Assembly: GCA_021209875.1 (NCBI GenBank)
Contig: JAGYVD010000006.1
Location: 3,348,001 to 3,412,000, forward strand
DNA from: Rosellinia necatrix
Lineage: Eukaryota > Ascomycota > Sordariomycetes > Xylariales > Xylariaceae
Reading direction: 5' to 3'
Length of the DNA stretch: 64,000 bases
Under the pieces are notes generated by a model that did no database searches, was not told the origin of the DNA, and saw nothing but the letters and a program-made list of their open reading frames with translations. Both the position numbers and the translations under genes were made by a program. Positions 36,663 to 48,760 of the stretch are shown here, one piece after another. The first letter of the stretch is position 1, and every line of letters begins with the position of its first letter.

Positions 36663-37863
36663 ATGCAACGAATGCGAGTCCAAGACCTCCTGATACCTGA
36701 CGAACAGTCATCCCAAACCTCGGGAGGGAAGGGGAAACATCCCGCCATACCTGAGCCTGCACTCTCTGAAATAACGTATTTCATTATTGAATTTATCCAC
36801 GACACGATATGCCCCTTCTGTTATATCGGCATGAAGAACTTATTAAAGGCAATTGATATCTATAAATCGAGGCATCCAGATGCCGTGTTTGAAGTCACTT
36901 GCACGCCGTTCATTCTAGCACCAAACGCCAATATCAGCCGTAAGTTTCTATGCATGGAACATCCGTACACTAGCCGCACGTTGCAATTTCTACTAGAATG
37001 GCGAGTACCAAAGTACAGAGCAATGTCAAGAGGGGGATTAGAAATAGTCATTGCGACTATCCTCGAACTTGATCATTTGCCGTTTACAGGAACTCCTCGC
37101 TAACAGCTCTTGTGTGCCCTCAGATTGTGATAAATATCACTACTATTGCACGGAAAGAGGCCTGCCAGAGAGCCGCTTTGGGGTGTGGAATAGGCTTGGT
37201 GAAGATATTGGTATTAAATTCAGCTGGAAAGGTCGCACAGGCAACTCACGAAGCTCACATAAACTCCTTCGCTTTGCGCTCCAGAAAACGCCATCCAGAC
37301 AGAAAAGCACGGAATTGACGCGGTACCGGCCGGAAATAGATGCGCCTCTTTACCCTCCTTATTCCCTGCGGGCACCTGACCTAGCGGTCTCGCTTCCACA
37401 ACCCCGTGGGCCGGATCTCCAGATGCGTCTCCTCGATGCTATCACGACGAGTTATCATGAGCATGACCACGACCTATCCGACCCGCAGTTTCTTTTAGAA
37501 ACTGCCAGCGCGGTGACAGGTTTCCCACATGAAGAATTGCGAGCCGTGCTTAATAGTCCCGAGTGGGACCAAACGGTCGACCAGCTCTCCTCCGAAGTGC
37601 AAAGCCGCATCAGCGTGCGCAGCCGACTCGCCGGGCCCATTATCGCGGTACCGACAATGGTGCTGAATAATAGGTGGGTGTATGGAGGTTTCCAAAAGGC
37701 GGAGGACATTGTTGGCCACTTCGAACTACTACGTCAGAAAATAAATCCTCGCCAGGAGTATACTACATCAAGTTTAGTACTTGATGGTGGCGTTGCCGAT
37801 ACTATTGCCCGGGAGGCAGCGTTGGCAAGGGCCGGTAATAGTGGCGGCGGCGGCGGCGGCTGA
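36663..37863 (+). CDS. DsbA/FrnE-like thioredoxin-fold oxidoreductase
   Basis: Two exons, 36663-36939 and 37124-37863, with a 184-nt intron (donor GTAAGT, GCTAAC branch, CTCAG acceptor), 338 residues. The active site CPFC is at residues 50-53 in HDTICPFCYIGMKNL, matching the FrnE signature (usually CPWCYIG). After the intron come the characteristic FSWKGRTGNSRSSHKLL segment of the helical insertion and, near the end, VPTMVLNNRWVYGGFQ with the cis-proline loop of the thioredoxin fold. FrnE-like proteins are cytosolic dithiol-disulfide oxidoreductases; the fungal substrate is unknown. The N-terminal 35 residues are polar and not a signal peptide. The protein ends in a run of glycines from a GGC repeat. 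The loop DKYHYYCTERG replaces the usual DK..YY. segment, supporting the join. Confidence 0.83.
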
Positions 37864-38469
37864 GGCGAGAAATAACACGTCAATGCATGGCCGTATCATG
37901 TTATAAAAAATACACGGGGCTACCTAGCTTTAATTAGCTATGTTTCAAGGTTTTCTAGACTTGTCGGAGGCCGTCGATTGAGGATTATCCATTAGATTCA
38001 AAGGAACGTCGTCCACGTCCAAAATTTTACGTGGACACCGATCGACGGGTTGCTTACCGCAGGACCTGTCCTCCGACGGGTGCGCATTCTGCTCTCACTT
38101 ACTGAGGTTTATGGGAACCAGATGACCGCGGTGCGAGGACGTGGCTGGAGAGAGCGCCGTCACGGGATCCTTCGAACCGCCATTTAAATTGCAGAACGCA
38201 GAGGAGCGACATATCTAAGCATCAAGCCTACAACTTGGACGCTAGAACAGGCGAAATATGAAGCCAGACTACTACTCCCCATTTATCCCTCCTCTACGCT
38301 TTACCTCTACCCTCACATCTCCTGGAGGGACATGAACAAAATCAAGGTGAACCCGTTTCCATATGGAAGACCCATGGGACCATTACCAAAGGAGTGCGAA
38401 ATCCCGCTACCTTGCACTTCCTCAACGCTACATTTATCCTAACACCGCACAGTCGACGAGAAACTCGTC

Positions 38470-38530
38470 GAATTATCGACACACACACACACACACACAA
38501 GAATGCAGATATATATATATATATATATAT
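38470..38530. repeat. (CA)n and (TA)n microsatellites
   Basis: About 10 CA units at 38481-38499 and about 10 TA units at 38510-38530, in non-coding DNA. Confidence 0.9.
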
Positions 38531-39101
38531 TTACAGTTGTATTATATAACTGAGGTTTGTTTGGGTCGGTAGAAACGGGACACACAAAACAGGACGTTTC
38601 ATCTCTTTCCCTCTTTTTGTCACTTTTTTTCTTTTTCTAAAGAATTTTCTATTTGGTGTGCGGGGTGCGTAATATTGCCTTTCTCGCTCTCCTTATTTTT
38701 ATTAGGCATGATACCAGGGTATGATTGACTTCCCCCCACATTTTAGAATCATCAATTGCAGCCCAAGAATCCCATTTTGCCCAGGCGGCCATCTTTCTGG
38801 ATGTATTACCCGCCATAGTTTGCGGCCGTACGTGCGTGGCGGCCGCTTTGTATTGTACGCATTACATTATCCTTTAGCCCCTGGTCCCTTTTATCACTAC
38901 GAGGACAGTTTCATGATCATATCCTTCCGGGATGTGGACACGTTATCTAGATTGTTAATTCTGACCTCGGAATTTCTGTACCTGCAATCTGCCAAGGGCA
39001 GGCGGGCGGGTGGGCAAGCTATTTTCATCGTGGAGATTATCCCTTGTTAGCCGTATAGCATGTGCTCAACGAGCGTGATTGGGATAAGACTTGGGGGCAT
39101 A

Positions 39102-39104
39102 TGC

Positions 39105-39154
<50 letters not shown>
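39102..39154. repeat. (ATAC)n-(TA)n-(TG)n compound microsatellite
   Basis: CATACATACATA, then a TA run, then a TG run, contiguous in non-coding DNA. Confidence 0.9.
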
Positions 39155-39155
<1 letters not shown>

Positions 39156-40354
39156 ACTGGCAAAGTCCGGACGCCACCATCGCTGGCTGACGGGCTGCGC
39201 TCACTCTATATTACGGTCCGCGCGGTGGTCTATGAAGGTAGAAGACCAGACTGCCTTGACCATGCACGAAGAACTCACGGTATTGCGCCGGCCGCAGGTT
39301 CTTTTCGTGCTTGACGTTGCTCTCGACCCGCGTGCCCGGAGCTGCGATGCGATGCCGCCGGCCCAAATCCCTGCCCAGCCACGGCCCGCGAGCGAGCATG
39401 AAAAGGCGGCTATAGCTGCCGGGTGGCGACCTGGACAGCCATGCGGGGAGAAGGCGAGGGTCGGGAGATATCTGTAGCGGAAAGAATACAGAACATTGTG
39501 GCTACCCGCGCGCTCTGGCTGCGGGTGTAGACGGATCGATCATCTATCCATCTCTCTATATGCGGGTCGATGGGGATGGGTAGGTTAGACGGATAGCGCA
39601 GAATAGGCAAACGCGCAAACGAGCCTGGAAGCGAAAAGGGTGATAAATAAATACTATTTTATACCCAGGCGGGAACTCCCCCGAGTGTTTTGATATTATT
39701 TAATAAATTAGAAAAAAAAAAGGAAAAAACGTCTTCGGAGATCAGGATCACAATGTTACTTGTGAACTCAGGACTTGCTTGACCAGTCTAGTTCGTGACC
39801 GCCACATTTAACTGTATACTCTAGGTATACCGACTTACTTCATCACCGCCGCAAGCCCGGCATCACGGCAGATCAATATGCTTGATATCTCGATGAGTAT
39901 CTAGGAGTCAGTCTTGTCTTTTCCCAATCTTCCACCCTCTCCCTCTCCCTCTGCCCCCAATCTAGAACTGTCGACGTCCTAGGAACAACAAAATTAAGAC
40001 GCCCCCGCAAATGCCTGCAAATAAATATCCCGGTTTTTTTTCCCCCGTATTTCATTAATAAAAATAAAAAAACCCCACCAGAAACGCCAATTCCATGCAA
40101 GTCTAAGAACCCTCAATCCGAATTTGTTTTGGGGGTTCGTGTTTTTTTCATCCTTAGGATCTCTTTCTTTCTTTCTCTCTTTCTTCGTTTCTTTCTTATC
40201 TCGCTCTCTCGTATATATGAGCGTCAAACATAAGCATTAGAACACCACGAAAGCCCTCCGTATGGGCGGCGACGACGACTCCTCCCCCCCATCCCGCAAA
40301 GTAAATTGTTTTCCTCTCCCATTCCCCCCCTTTCGCCTTCCGCTGAAGGAACGG

Positions 40355-41381
40355 CTAGCGCTTCATGTGGGAGTAATCCTTGAGCAGGTGGGCCATGTGG
40401 GCGTTGCTCTGGTGCTTGGGGGGGCGGGTGGACTTGCGCTTCTTGGCGGCCTTGGCGGCGGCCTTGCCGCCGGCGGGCGGGGGCTCGGAGGCGGGCTTCT
40501 GGCCGAGGGCGAGGAGCTTGCGGACCATGTCGTCGGGGGCGGGGAGCTCGACGCGGTGCCACATGGCGAGGAAGTCGGGGTCGACGGGGTGGGCGAGGCG
40601 GGGGGTCGTCGAGCCAGAGGAACTTGGCGTGGTTGTCCTTGCGGGTGCGGACGACGAGGACGCGGTGCTCGGCCTCGAGCTCGGCGACGGCCTGGTCGCA
40701 GTCGGGCCAGCCGTCCTTGAGGTCCTTGACGCTCAGGGAGGAGGCGTCCGTCTTCTGCTGCAGGTGCGCCAGCAGCGTCATCTTGTCGTGGACGCCGGGG
40801 ATCTTGGCCTTGAACTGGTACTTGCCCGTGCGCCAGGCGGGCTGCTGCTGGTCGCCGCTCCTGACCGCCGCCGCGGCCGCCGCGGCGGTCATCTTGGGCG
40901 CCGGGACGTGGTCGATGCGCGAGTGCTTGTGCATCAGGTTCACGAACAGCTTCTGCTGGTGCTCCGGCAGGTTGTGCAGCGTCAGGTGGTCCAGCACCTC
41001 CTGCAGCGTCTTGGGCGCGCGCTTCGCCTTCAGGAAGTCCACGACGTACGTCAGCTGCGTCATCATGTGCGTGCCGAAGTCGGTCGCCTTGGCGGCGGCG
41101 GCGGCGGCGGCGGGCGTCGGCGTCGGCGTCGGCGACAAGCGGTCTCGCATCGTCGCGGTCGAGTTGGCGGCATTACCGCTACCGTTATTGTTGTTGTTTT
41201 TGCTGTTATTGTTGTTATTGTTATTATTGTTGTTATTGTTGTCGCGCTTCTGTCGCTTCGACGCGGATGAGGGCGTGCCGTCCGACTTGGTGGGCGAGGC
41301 GCTGGGGCGGCCGGTGGAGGGCGACGGCGGCGCCAGCCGCTTGCCGTTGCCGTTGAACTTCGTCGACGAGACCGATGGCAT
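40355..41381 (-). CDS. TFA2: TFIIE beta subunit, with a +1 frameshift
   Basis: Minus strand, ATG 41381-41379, stop TAG 40357-40355. The first 259 codons read a basic/Ser-Pro N-terminus with a poly-Asn tract, then the TFIIE beta core: FGTHMMTQLTYVVDFLK, TLQEVLDHLTLHNL, WRTGKYQFKAKIPGVHDKM, and NHAKFLWLDD. The known family continues with a segment around HPVDPDFLAMWHRVELP, which is present but in another frame (40599 onward), followed by PDDMVRKLLALGQKP and a basic tail ending YSHMKR. The break lies in a run of six G on the plus strand (40600-40605); five would keep the frame. No GT donor lies in the short stretch just before the break, so an intron is not an explanation. TFIIE is a general RNA polymerase II factor, essential in yeast, so an assembly or sequencing error is likelier than a dead gene. 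Without correction the frame would run on to 40224 with an Arg/Pro-rich nonsense tail. Confidence 0.85.
41165..41240. repeat. Poly-Asn coding repeat in TFIIE beta
   Basis: On the minus strand, runs of AAC/AAT codons encode about 20 Asn with single Ser, Lys and Gly interruptions between the N-terminal tail and the folded core. Confidence 0.85.
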
Positions 41382-41707
41382 CGTGGCGGGCCGGCGGGGG
41401 TGGTCGTGATGTGGTAACGATGCTGGATAGCGCGGGCGGCCAATCTCGTCGGCGGAGACGGATGGTGATGCGGAAAGGAAAGGGTGAGGGAGGATTGACG
41501 TAGGGATCTGGATCCGAGTAGATGGAGGCTGAAAGAGTGTTAGTCCAACAAGGGAACATTGCTCATGTGGGTCTAACTTATTATAGTTAGCTTATAATTG
41601 CGGCAGGTCTAGCTTTGGCTTGGCATAGGCTATATAAGTAAGTAGTGTAGTGCACTTAACCAAAATATGACCACAATCATATCCCCTCTTCGAGTTTCCT
41701 GCCCAGC
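41382..41707. other. Divergent promoter region, TFIIE beta / NACHT gene
   Basis: 326 bp separate the two divergent starts. No TATA box is evident; a short TATATAAG-type stretch occurs near 41630. Confidence 0.45.
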
Positions 41708-43647
41708 ATGGATCCCTTTAGTGCCCTTTCAGTTGCGTCTAACATCATCGATCTCACTTGCAAGGCTGCCCAAGTCGTAAAAATCGTAGTGGAGGTATAC
41801 AAGAAATCCAGCAGCTGGTTACCGACCGTGTTATTCTCCAGCTACTCGATTCTCCGAATTTCAACGACCGATTTGAGGATGTTGTTACCCAAGAAGAGGG
41901 AACCTTTGAGTGGATATTTACTAAGCCGGAGCTTGCCCTCAAGAAGGAACCTGAGCTGACAACGACCTTCCCCGATTGGCTTGAATCGGGAGACGGGATC
42001 TTCCACATTTGCGGGAAACCGGGCTCTGGCAAGTCAACGTTGATGAAGTACATCTGCCGCAACCGTGCTACTGGTGACCTGCTTGCCAAATGGTCGGGTG
42101 ATAACAAACTGCTGATTGCTAAGTTCTTTTTCTGGCGCATGGGAACCGATGAGCAGAAAAGTATAAGGGGGCTTATTCGAAGTCTTCTTCATCAAGTTCT
42201 TGGCGAGGTGCCAAAGTTGTCTAGGGTCATCTTCTCCAGAGAAAGCCGACAGAGGCTTGTTGATGGGCTCCAAAAGAATTATGGTGTTGGGCTGGACTCG
42301 AATGAGATTATGGCAGCATTCTCCCGACTAGTTGAAGTTTCTACGTCCTCACAACCTGGCCAAGATCTCAGCGGTATCCGAATATGCCTTTTCGTCGACG
42401 GTTTGGACGAATTTGATAACACCAAGATCAACCAATCGTACAGAGACCTTGTCAGCAGGCTGTGTAATTGGACAACGAACTCCGGCGGCCATGTCAAGAT
42501 TTGCGGGTCAAGTCGGGCCGAAGCACCCTTCATGGAAATGCTCGACAAGAGTAAACGGTTTACGCTTCAAAATTTGACATGGGACGACATTAAGCTCTAT
42601 ATTAGAAGATCAATCGAGCGCAGCCCTAAGTTCCAAGCACGCAAGAACAAATGGCCCGAAGAGTATAACCAGCTAATCGATGACATTATAAATTCTGCGA
42701 ATGGCGTTTTCCTCTGGGTCGCTCTTGTACCGAAAGATTTAGAAAACGGGCTCGATGACGGTATGCCCATTCAAAGCCTTCGTAAGATTATTTCCGGGGT
42801 GCCCGGCGACTTGAATGACTTACCAGATCGAATCATGAGCGGTATTCACGAAGCCTCGAGGGGTGGGGTTGAAGTACTCCTTTCTACACTGGTAAGTGCG
42901 ACGATGGCGCCACCGCCGAATGATATAAAGAACGCGAAATATCTCCTCAAAAAGAAGGCCGAACGTAAAAGTTTTATCCATATCTCAGCCATGGGTGTGT
43001 TTTTCGTTTTGCGAGCCACCGATATGGGAATATCAATGCGAAAAGACTTCACTTTCGATACGTTCAGGGTCAAGGAGGAGGATTGGTTTCACAGTGGCAT
43101 GGGAAACGATGAACTCATGACTTCAATTAATAACACGATACGAACTAGATGTAAAGGGCTTGTGGAAATCTATGGTATCATTTATACCACTGATATCGTT
43201 AGTGAAATCCCGACAGTGAAGTTCATGCACAGATCCGTTGCAGAATTTCTCCAGTTTTATTTTGCTCGCGACCCGACTTCCGAGCTGAACGATCTTCGTC
43301 GGGGTATGACAACAATTGCATGGACGTATCTGGTGGACGTCAAATTTTATAAGGAGAGGGCCCCGGGTTCAACCCTTGCATCGTTTATTACTGGCGAGCT
43401 CGCTTCAAAGCTGAGGTGTCCCGGGGGCGAGATCTCCTTCATTTCATTTTATGAATTTTCCACCGCACTAAGAGAACTGAAGCTTGGGGACGAGTGGGTA
43501 GATCTATTTCGTGTCGTAGCTCTCATCCTGACAATCTGGGGGGAAAACGAAGCGAAGCAAATGAACATTGCTAAGGCAGGCACTGCAGCCGGCCTGCACG
43601 AGCTGGTCGCCTGGCTGGCTCTTGCGAGAGACAGATGTTCTTTCTGA
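41708..43647 (+). CDS. NACHT-domain (NLR-like) STAND protein, probably decaying
   Basis: Exon 41708-41794 codes MDPFSALSVASNIIDL..., the start typical of fungal STAND proteins. A 47-nt intron (41795-41841, donor GTATAC, acceptor CCAG) joins it in phase 0 to exon 41842-43647, giving 630 residues. The NACHT shows the P-loop GKPGSGKST (residues 87-95), the Walker B stretch ICLFVDGLDEFD near 230 and the sensor-like GSSRAE. The family usually has about 150-200 residues between the N-terminal start and the P-loop; here only about 60 remain, so an internal deletion is likely. The frame ends at TGA 43645-43647 shortly after AGLHELVAWLAL, but the next frame continues with protein-like sequence (RETDVLSDDIDKFNVMSLAIHH), which points to a frameshift near 43610-43640. 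Fungal NLR-like proteins act in non-self recognition and regulated cell death; that role is inferred from the family only. Confidence 0.7.
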
Positions 43648-44884
43648 CGATATTGACAAGTTCAACGTAATGTCTTTGGCCATACATCATAGCAGCCGAC
43701 TTCATATATTGGAGATGACAAAACCCTGCTTTGCTCACGGCATGAAGGCGTGGATAACGGCCCCAAAACTGCCTTATGCGTTTGAGCCATCCTTATTCGC
43801 ATAACCCATATGGCATCTTTGCCTACAAGACTTTATGTCTTTTCCACGCCAATCTGGCTTAAACTATCAATGGGTTGAGTGGGATATTGGAGAGATCTGG
43901 CTCGAGCATGGAGCTGACCCCCAAATACGCTTTTCGTTGTCAGACGATGGCCACCGCTTTACAGGGGTTTCAGGCCTCGATAATTCGGGATTCATCAAGA
44001 TAGAGGACGATGTAGAAGTACCTCCAGCATTAATAAACAAACGGAAGGGGGTGCTCTCGCTTCGTGACGTGGTGCTTTACATGAAACCCCACAATGAAGC
44101 GATACTCCTCGAGCTACTCAAGGACGACACCGAAGACGACATTGGCGGGGTGCAAGGACCTGAAAAAGCTGAGTCAGGTTAGTTTCAAATCGGTGGGAAT
44201 CTGTCCGGTTCACTCGACGGAAGGATTACCAACCCCGAACTTCGTGGGCCTAGGGTCCGAAGAGAACCAGGGCGCCGCCTAGCTGGTCCGACAGCATGAG
44301 TGGGAGATGTACATCACGACGCAGCCCCGTATGCGTGAGACGGCAAAATTGGATAGTTCATGGGCCTCCACACTAGCATGGGAGCTAGATATCGCAGTCG
44401 TCGACAAACGGAAAGTTATCGCAGCAGGCTTACTCAAGGTTCCGATGTCTCCTTTGGCTTTGCTATTGGAATCTACGGCTTTGCATGCGAGTGTATGCCG
44501 TTTACGACCAACTATGCGCCGCTGTCCATTCGGGCCCCCCGGATCCTGTATCTGTCCTTGTTATCTTGGTGGCTGCCAAAAGCGTTCATCCCAGCGGCTG
44601 TACCTGGCTGGGAGGGGAGGGTTGAGTCGGAAATGGCATTGGCGGAGTAAAACGCGGGGCTGGCTATGGAGAGGTATCATGAGGGGCATCGTGAGGAATA
44701 TTTTGAAGGAGATCTTTAGCTCGTCGTTGGAGCTAGCAGGGCTCTCTGTATATGGTTTTCGAATTTCACTGTTAGTTAGTCCTACCGAGAGCAAATTGAC
44801 TATTTCGCCATCCTGAGCAACGTAGCGCGACACTGGATTGAGGCGGTTGTACTGTGCCAGAAAGAAAGCGCCGTATTAAAATGA
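43648..44884 (+). pseudogene. Broken 3' part of the NACHT gene or an adjoining relic
   Basis: Coding-like blocks in shifting frames follow the NACHT stop. One frame reads to TAA 43802-43804 and resumes directly behind it (PIWHLCLQDF, then IWLEHGADPQIRF) to about 44182. Farther on, a frame with a hydrophobic block (44430-44650, for example FAIGIYGFACECMPFTTNYA) stops at TAA 44648-44650 and resumes (NAGLAMERYHEGHREEYFEGDL) to TAG 44717-44719. A last coherent block reads YREQIDYFAILSNVARHWIE and ends at TGA 44882-44884. The internal TAA and TAG codons could each come from CAA or CAG by one C-to-T change, as RIP makes, but an intact relative is needed to prove it. No repaired frame is proposed. 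Confidence 0.55.
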
Positions 44885-47048
44885 GGTCGCCCGTTCGGAT
44901 CCAGGGCATCGCTGATCTCACTCAAGAAACACACCTAATAAGATGGTCCTTCTATGCTTTGGATACTCTATCCAAAACACGAGGTCTGCCTCGCTCAATC
45001 GGTTCTCGATATATTCTACGAACTGGCTGCGTGATGGGCCGTGCTGGTTCAGCTCACCCAGGTACGCCAATCAAGGGTCGCGGGTTCATACGCTCATCGA
45101 ATGCCTGTCAAAAATGACGTAGCCTATTCCAAACCGTAAGCCTTCTCTGCCGTTATCCATCCGGCATATAATCAGCTATGCTGCCACAGTCCTCGTGAGC
45201 TACGATGAATAACCCCCCTACCTCCTACAACATAAAATCGGCATGCGCTGTCACGCTAACTACCTCATTGATGTACAGGGGTAGATATCCCCGATGACGC
45301 CGAGAGTCGCGTCCTCGGCTTTTTGACCCAACTGGAAAGGGGTTCGTCCAGGTCGTGAACCATTGTTCGGAAATCGGTTGATGTCAATCTATTTAGCATC
45401 TTACAAGCAACATCGAAAGCTTCAATAGCGTATCTTTATAGTTCAAGATTCACGCAGCAACATTTTCTTGGTAGTGAGAAGCTTTATGATGAATTATCGA
45501 CACGGAAAGACCGCGCTTGCCCGCCTCTACGAGAGCATCGAACAACACAAATCTCCTCACATTAGCTGAGGGGAGGAGCACATATTCGCCGCGAAACAAG
45601 ATTAACGAGCAAACGATGTACTAAAACCAATAGCCTTATTAAAAGCCAACAAATGCTATATAGGTTTTTAGTGTCGTTCTAGAAAACAGCGCTGGTGCCG
45701 GGAGAGCTACAGCCCGAATGACCATCCGACATGATAATTATCCAATACGCTAAGAGATCTGGATGAGATGCCTATCAAGCTGAATGGCAAAGCAGAAAAA
45801 ACGGGCACTCATCGCCGAAGAAACTTAAATAATACGGATGAGTAGCGGTGTCCCGTGTTAACACCCCTCGCTAAGTATATAGAGCAAGCCGTCTGCGAGC
45901 AGTCTACAAGGGGTGCTAGGTATACCCATTGGAGTTGATTGCTGAGAGTTAGCTTGAACACTTGGTAACACGCTTGGGCAGGAATAAGCCGACAGAAATA
46001 CCTTCGAGTAATCTTCGACACTCGACACGAGAGCGCCTGCTGTGCTGACTCCTCCTCATGGCGGTGCCTTGTATTCCCCTCCTCGCAAAGCGACCCCTCA
46101 TCCTAGCTCTAGCGCTTCAAGTCGAAACCAACCACGATATACTACCTCCTGCGCCGTATCATATCCACTAGGGGTGCCCTACCCACGGCGGCCAGGATAA
46201 TAGCGAACAGGTCATACCCAGATCTCGGGATCGCAGATAACCGTTTTTACGCCATTCGCGGCACTGGCTCGGAGGTTTGGCAAACGGCTGATCTCGGTGG
46301 AATGCCATTATCTGGTATGGATCAGCGTGACGAGAGCGAAAAGCTCACGCAGATCCCGCTGACGAGAGATCGTCAGCACCGCTAGTCAACTGCCTTAGGG
46401 GAGGAAGGCAACTTGGTTTTGTTTCTATTGCATTTACTGTATTGGGCCTATTGATGTAAAGAGGACAGCTGGCCGCGAGCAGTAACAAGGCTCAAGGCTC
46501 ATTGAGAGACCCTTCGATATATCTCACTCGCCGACATTGGCAGGGTCATACCGCCCTGGAGCTAGCGACTGAAGTGTAGCGTGACATCCTCTCCTCGTAA
46601 TAGATTAATTGCATCTGGACACATCAAGAAAATCCCTTTGGAGCTAGGGGCCAATGCTCTGTTTCGATGGTGAAATGCCTCCTCTGGCATTTCCCGCCTA
46701 TGAAAAGGGCTTTCCGGGTAATTAATATAAGGCTGCAGGACCACCACGGTTCCTCTGTCACAAAGGAGACTCCCATGTTAAGGTCGCCTTTCCATAGAAC
46801 AAACCGACGACGTCTTATGAGCTTTTCATTTCATCATCGCCAGTTATGCGCGACGCGGGCCATGATGTTATTCGATGAACGGCTTCACGAGGTAAATCAT
46901 CAGGGATCCTCCAGCCACTCTCTATGTATTGCTGCGCAACAAGCTCTCGCATCAGTTGGCATGTAGACAGACCGGGCTATATAGTTGATGTCGCCGTGGC
47001 GCCGTGACACAGGTTTCGGCCACCTGAGTCATCACCGTGACACCCGAA

Positions 47049-47101
47049 CAGACAGACAGACCGACAGACAGACAGACAAGACAAGACAAGACAAGACAAG
47101 C
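47049..47101. repeat. (CAGA)n-(CAAGA)n microsatellite
   Basis: Six to seven ACAG units followed by four ACAAG units, in non-coding DNA. Confidence 0.9.
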
Positions 47102-48295
47102 CTTTACCTTTTAGTTACGTTCGTGTGGGATATCGTAGCACACGAGAAGCCGCCTCAGCCCTCCGGTTCGAACGGAACAACGCCGAATCAATCTACACTA
47201 GCACCTTCGAATCGAGGAATGAATTTCACGTTCCAGCGGCCCCGAGGTCAGCTGGACCGGTCGATGAAAGCGTTTTTGGCTACCGACCCTCCCCTCCCTC
47301 CCATAACTAGTTATTCGAGCGACAGACGCAGTCCGTCTGCCCGTCGGTGGAACTGAAAGCAAGTGCAAGGATGGGGGCTGCAAGACTGCCCTGCATAAGC
47401 TGTTTACCCAATATGCGGATTGCGCATTTACCACGGAATGTGCCATTCATTATGTCCCGAGGCGCAAAGGTCTCTCTTTTTCTTTTTCTTTTTTTTTTTT
47501 TGGTTGGTTGGTTTTGTTGAAGTATTGAATTATAAATAAAGCTTTGTTCTGTTACCTAGGCGCTCTGCAATTGATTTGACGATGATGTAAGTGCTCAGTT
47601 GGCATGAAAATGGCCAGCGTTTTTCCAGAATGGTTTGTCAACCAACGTATTGTACCTACGTCGCCGGTAACAACAACTTAATGTATAGTTGCATAACTTT
47701 AATGCACCCATGCTACTAGTTCAAATAGTATCTTCTTATCTAGCGTATTTTAGCTTATGCAGAAGCGGGCCATGCCCAGACCAACTAAAAGCGGAATGGC
47801 TCGTGCAAGTGTTATTTTTCATCGCAATTCAAAACCTCTCCTTTCTCTCTTGTCCTGAGGCTGTCTACGACTATAAAAATTTCCGGCCGAACCCAAGTGT
47901 AAGATCTGAGCATACGTCCCTAAGTCCCTTAAATACATAGTAGTGGTGGTGATAAGTTGAATTGACCACGGTGTTAGTGTAGTGTACTACGTAGATCATG
48001 ACACCATCCCTATGCCCACCATGGTCTCATTTCAATCCGTCAACATTCGAGTTGCGAATCCGTCAAGGAAGGGGGGCCCTCTATTTATTTATGTAAACTG
48101 ATAGCTAGAGACAGCTAGAGAGTGTGCCGTAGTAGGTACATACATATGTAGATCTAGTGATAGAATAGGATGACTAATACGTTTTGAGAACACCGAAAGC
48201 CCCCTTGCCGGCCACAATTGACCAAATGGAAAACTGTCTGCCACGTAGTTCCTTGTCTCATCCACAGATGACTTCAGATGAAAGGGGGAGATAAG

Positions 48296-48403
48296 ATATT
48301 GATGTTGATATTGATGTTGATATTGATGTTGATATTGATATTGATATTGACATTGATATTGATATTGATATTGACATTGGTATTGACATTGGTATTGGTA
48401 TCA
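48296..48403. repeat. Hexanucleotide minisatellite (GATATT/GATGTT)
   Basis: About 18 units of six bases, mostly GATATT with GATGTT, GACATT and GGTATT variants. It yields a spurious Leu/Ile-rich frame at 48278-48481. Confidence 0.9.
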
Positions 48404-48760
48404 CTCGAGGGCAGCTCGGAGGGCATCAGTTCAGTTCCGAGGTTGAAACAGAATTGGCATGGCTGTTGCTATCGTCTATAAAACCTCCACGCCCAGGTTG
48501 ACAATATCTAGATTGTTCGTCGATAAGACGGTCGAACCCTTAGACAACGGCAAATAAAAGCCGAACCATGCGCTCTGATCTATTAAGAGGTGGTAGAAGC
48601 TATGTGTCAGTGTCAGCTGAGAAAAAATATATCCCCATCATATCGACCATATGTTCCCGCCCGCCATTCGTCTCTACTCCGCCGATTCCCTCCCTGTACT
48701 CCTTGGCTATACCGGCCATCCCGGTGTTTGATCATGAAAATAGGGTATTTCGGAATTTTC

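Larger units (their letters stand above)
37864..40354. other. Intergenic region
   Basis: No gene supported. It holds (CA)n/(TA)n microsatellites at 38470-38530 and 39100-39155, A-rich runs near 39712, and pyrimidine-rich sequence downstream of TFIIE beta (40160-40210). Confidence 0.5.
44885..48760. other. Intergenic region with possible relic coding scraps
   Basis: No intact gene. Short coherent frames occur (for example 45440-45560 and 46219-46385) that may be relics of the broken gene upstream or of another one; none has a nameable domain. It also holds two simple repeats listed separately and a T run at 47488. Confidence 0.4.

Noticed and set aside
40262..41409. Plus-strand frames of 152-296 codons over TFIIE beta
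   Set aside because: The minus strand codes the recognisable TFIIE beta; the plus frames are Leu/Gly/Val-rich shadows.
45036..45110. tRNA-like stretch with TGGTTCAGC and GGGTTCATA
   Set aside because: The T-arm and acceptor stems do not pair, so it is not a tRNA. No other tRNA or 5S rRNA gene was found by eye.
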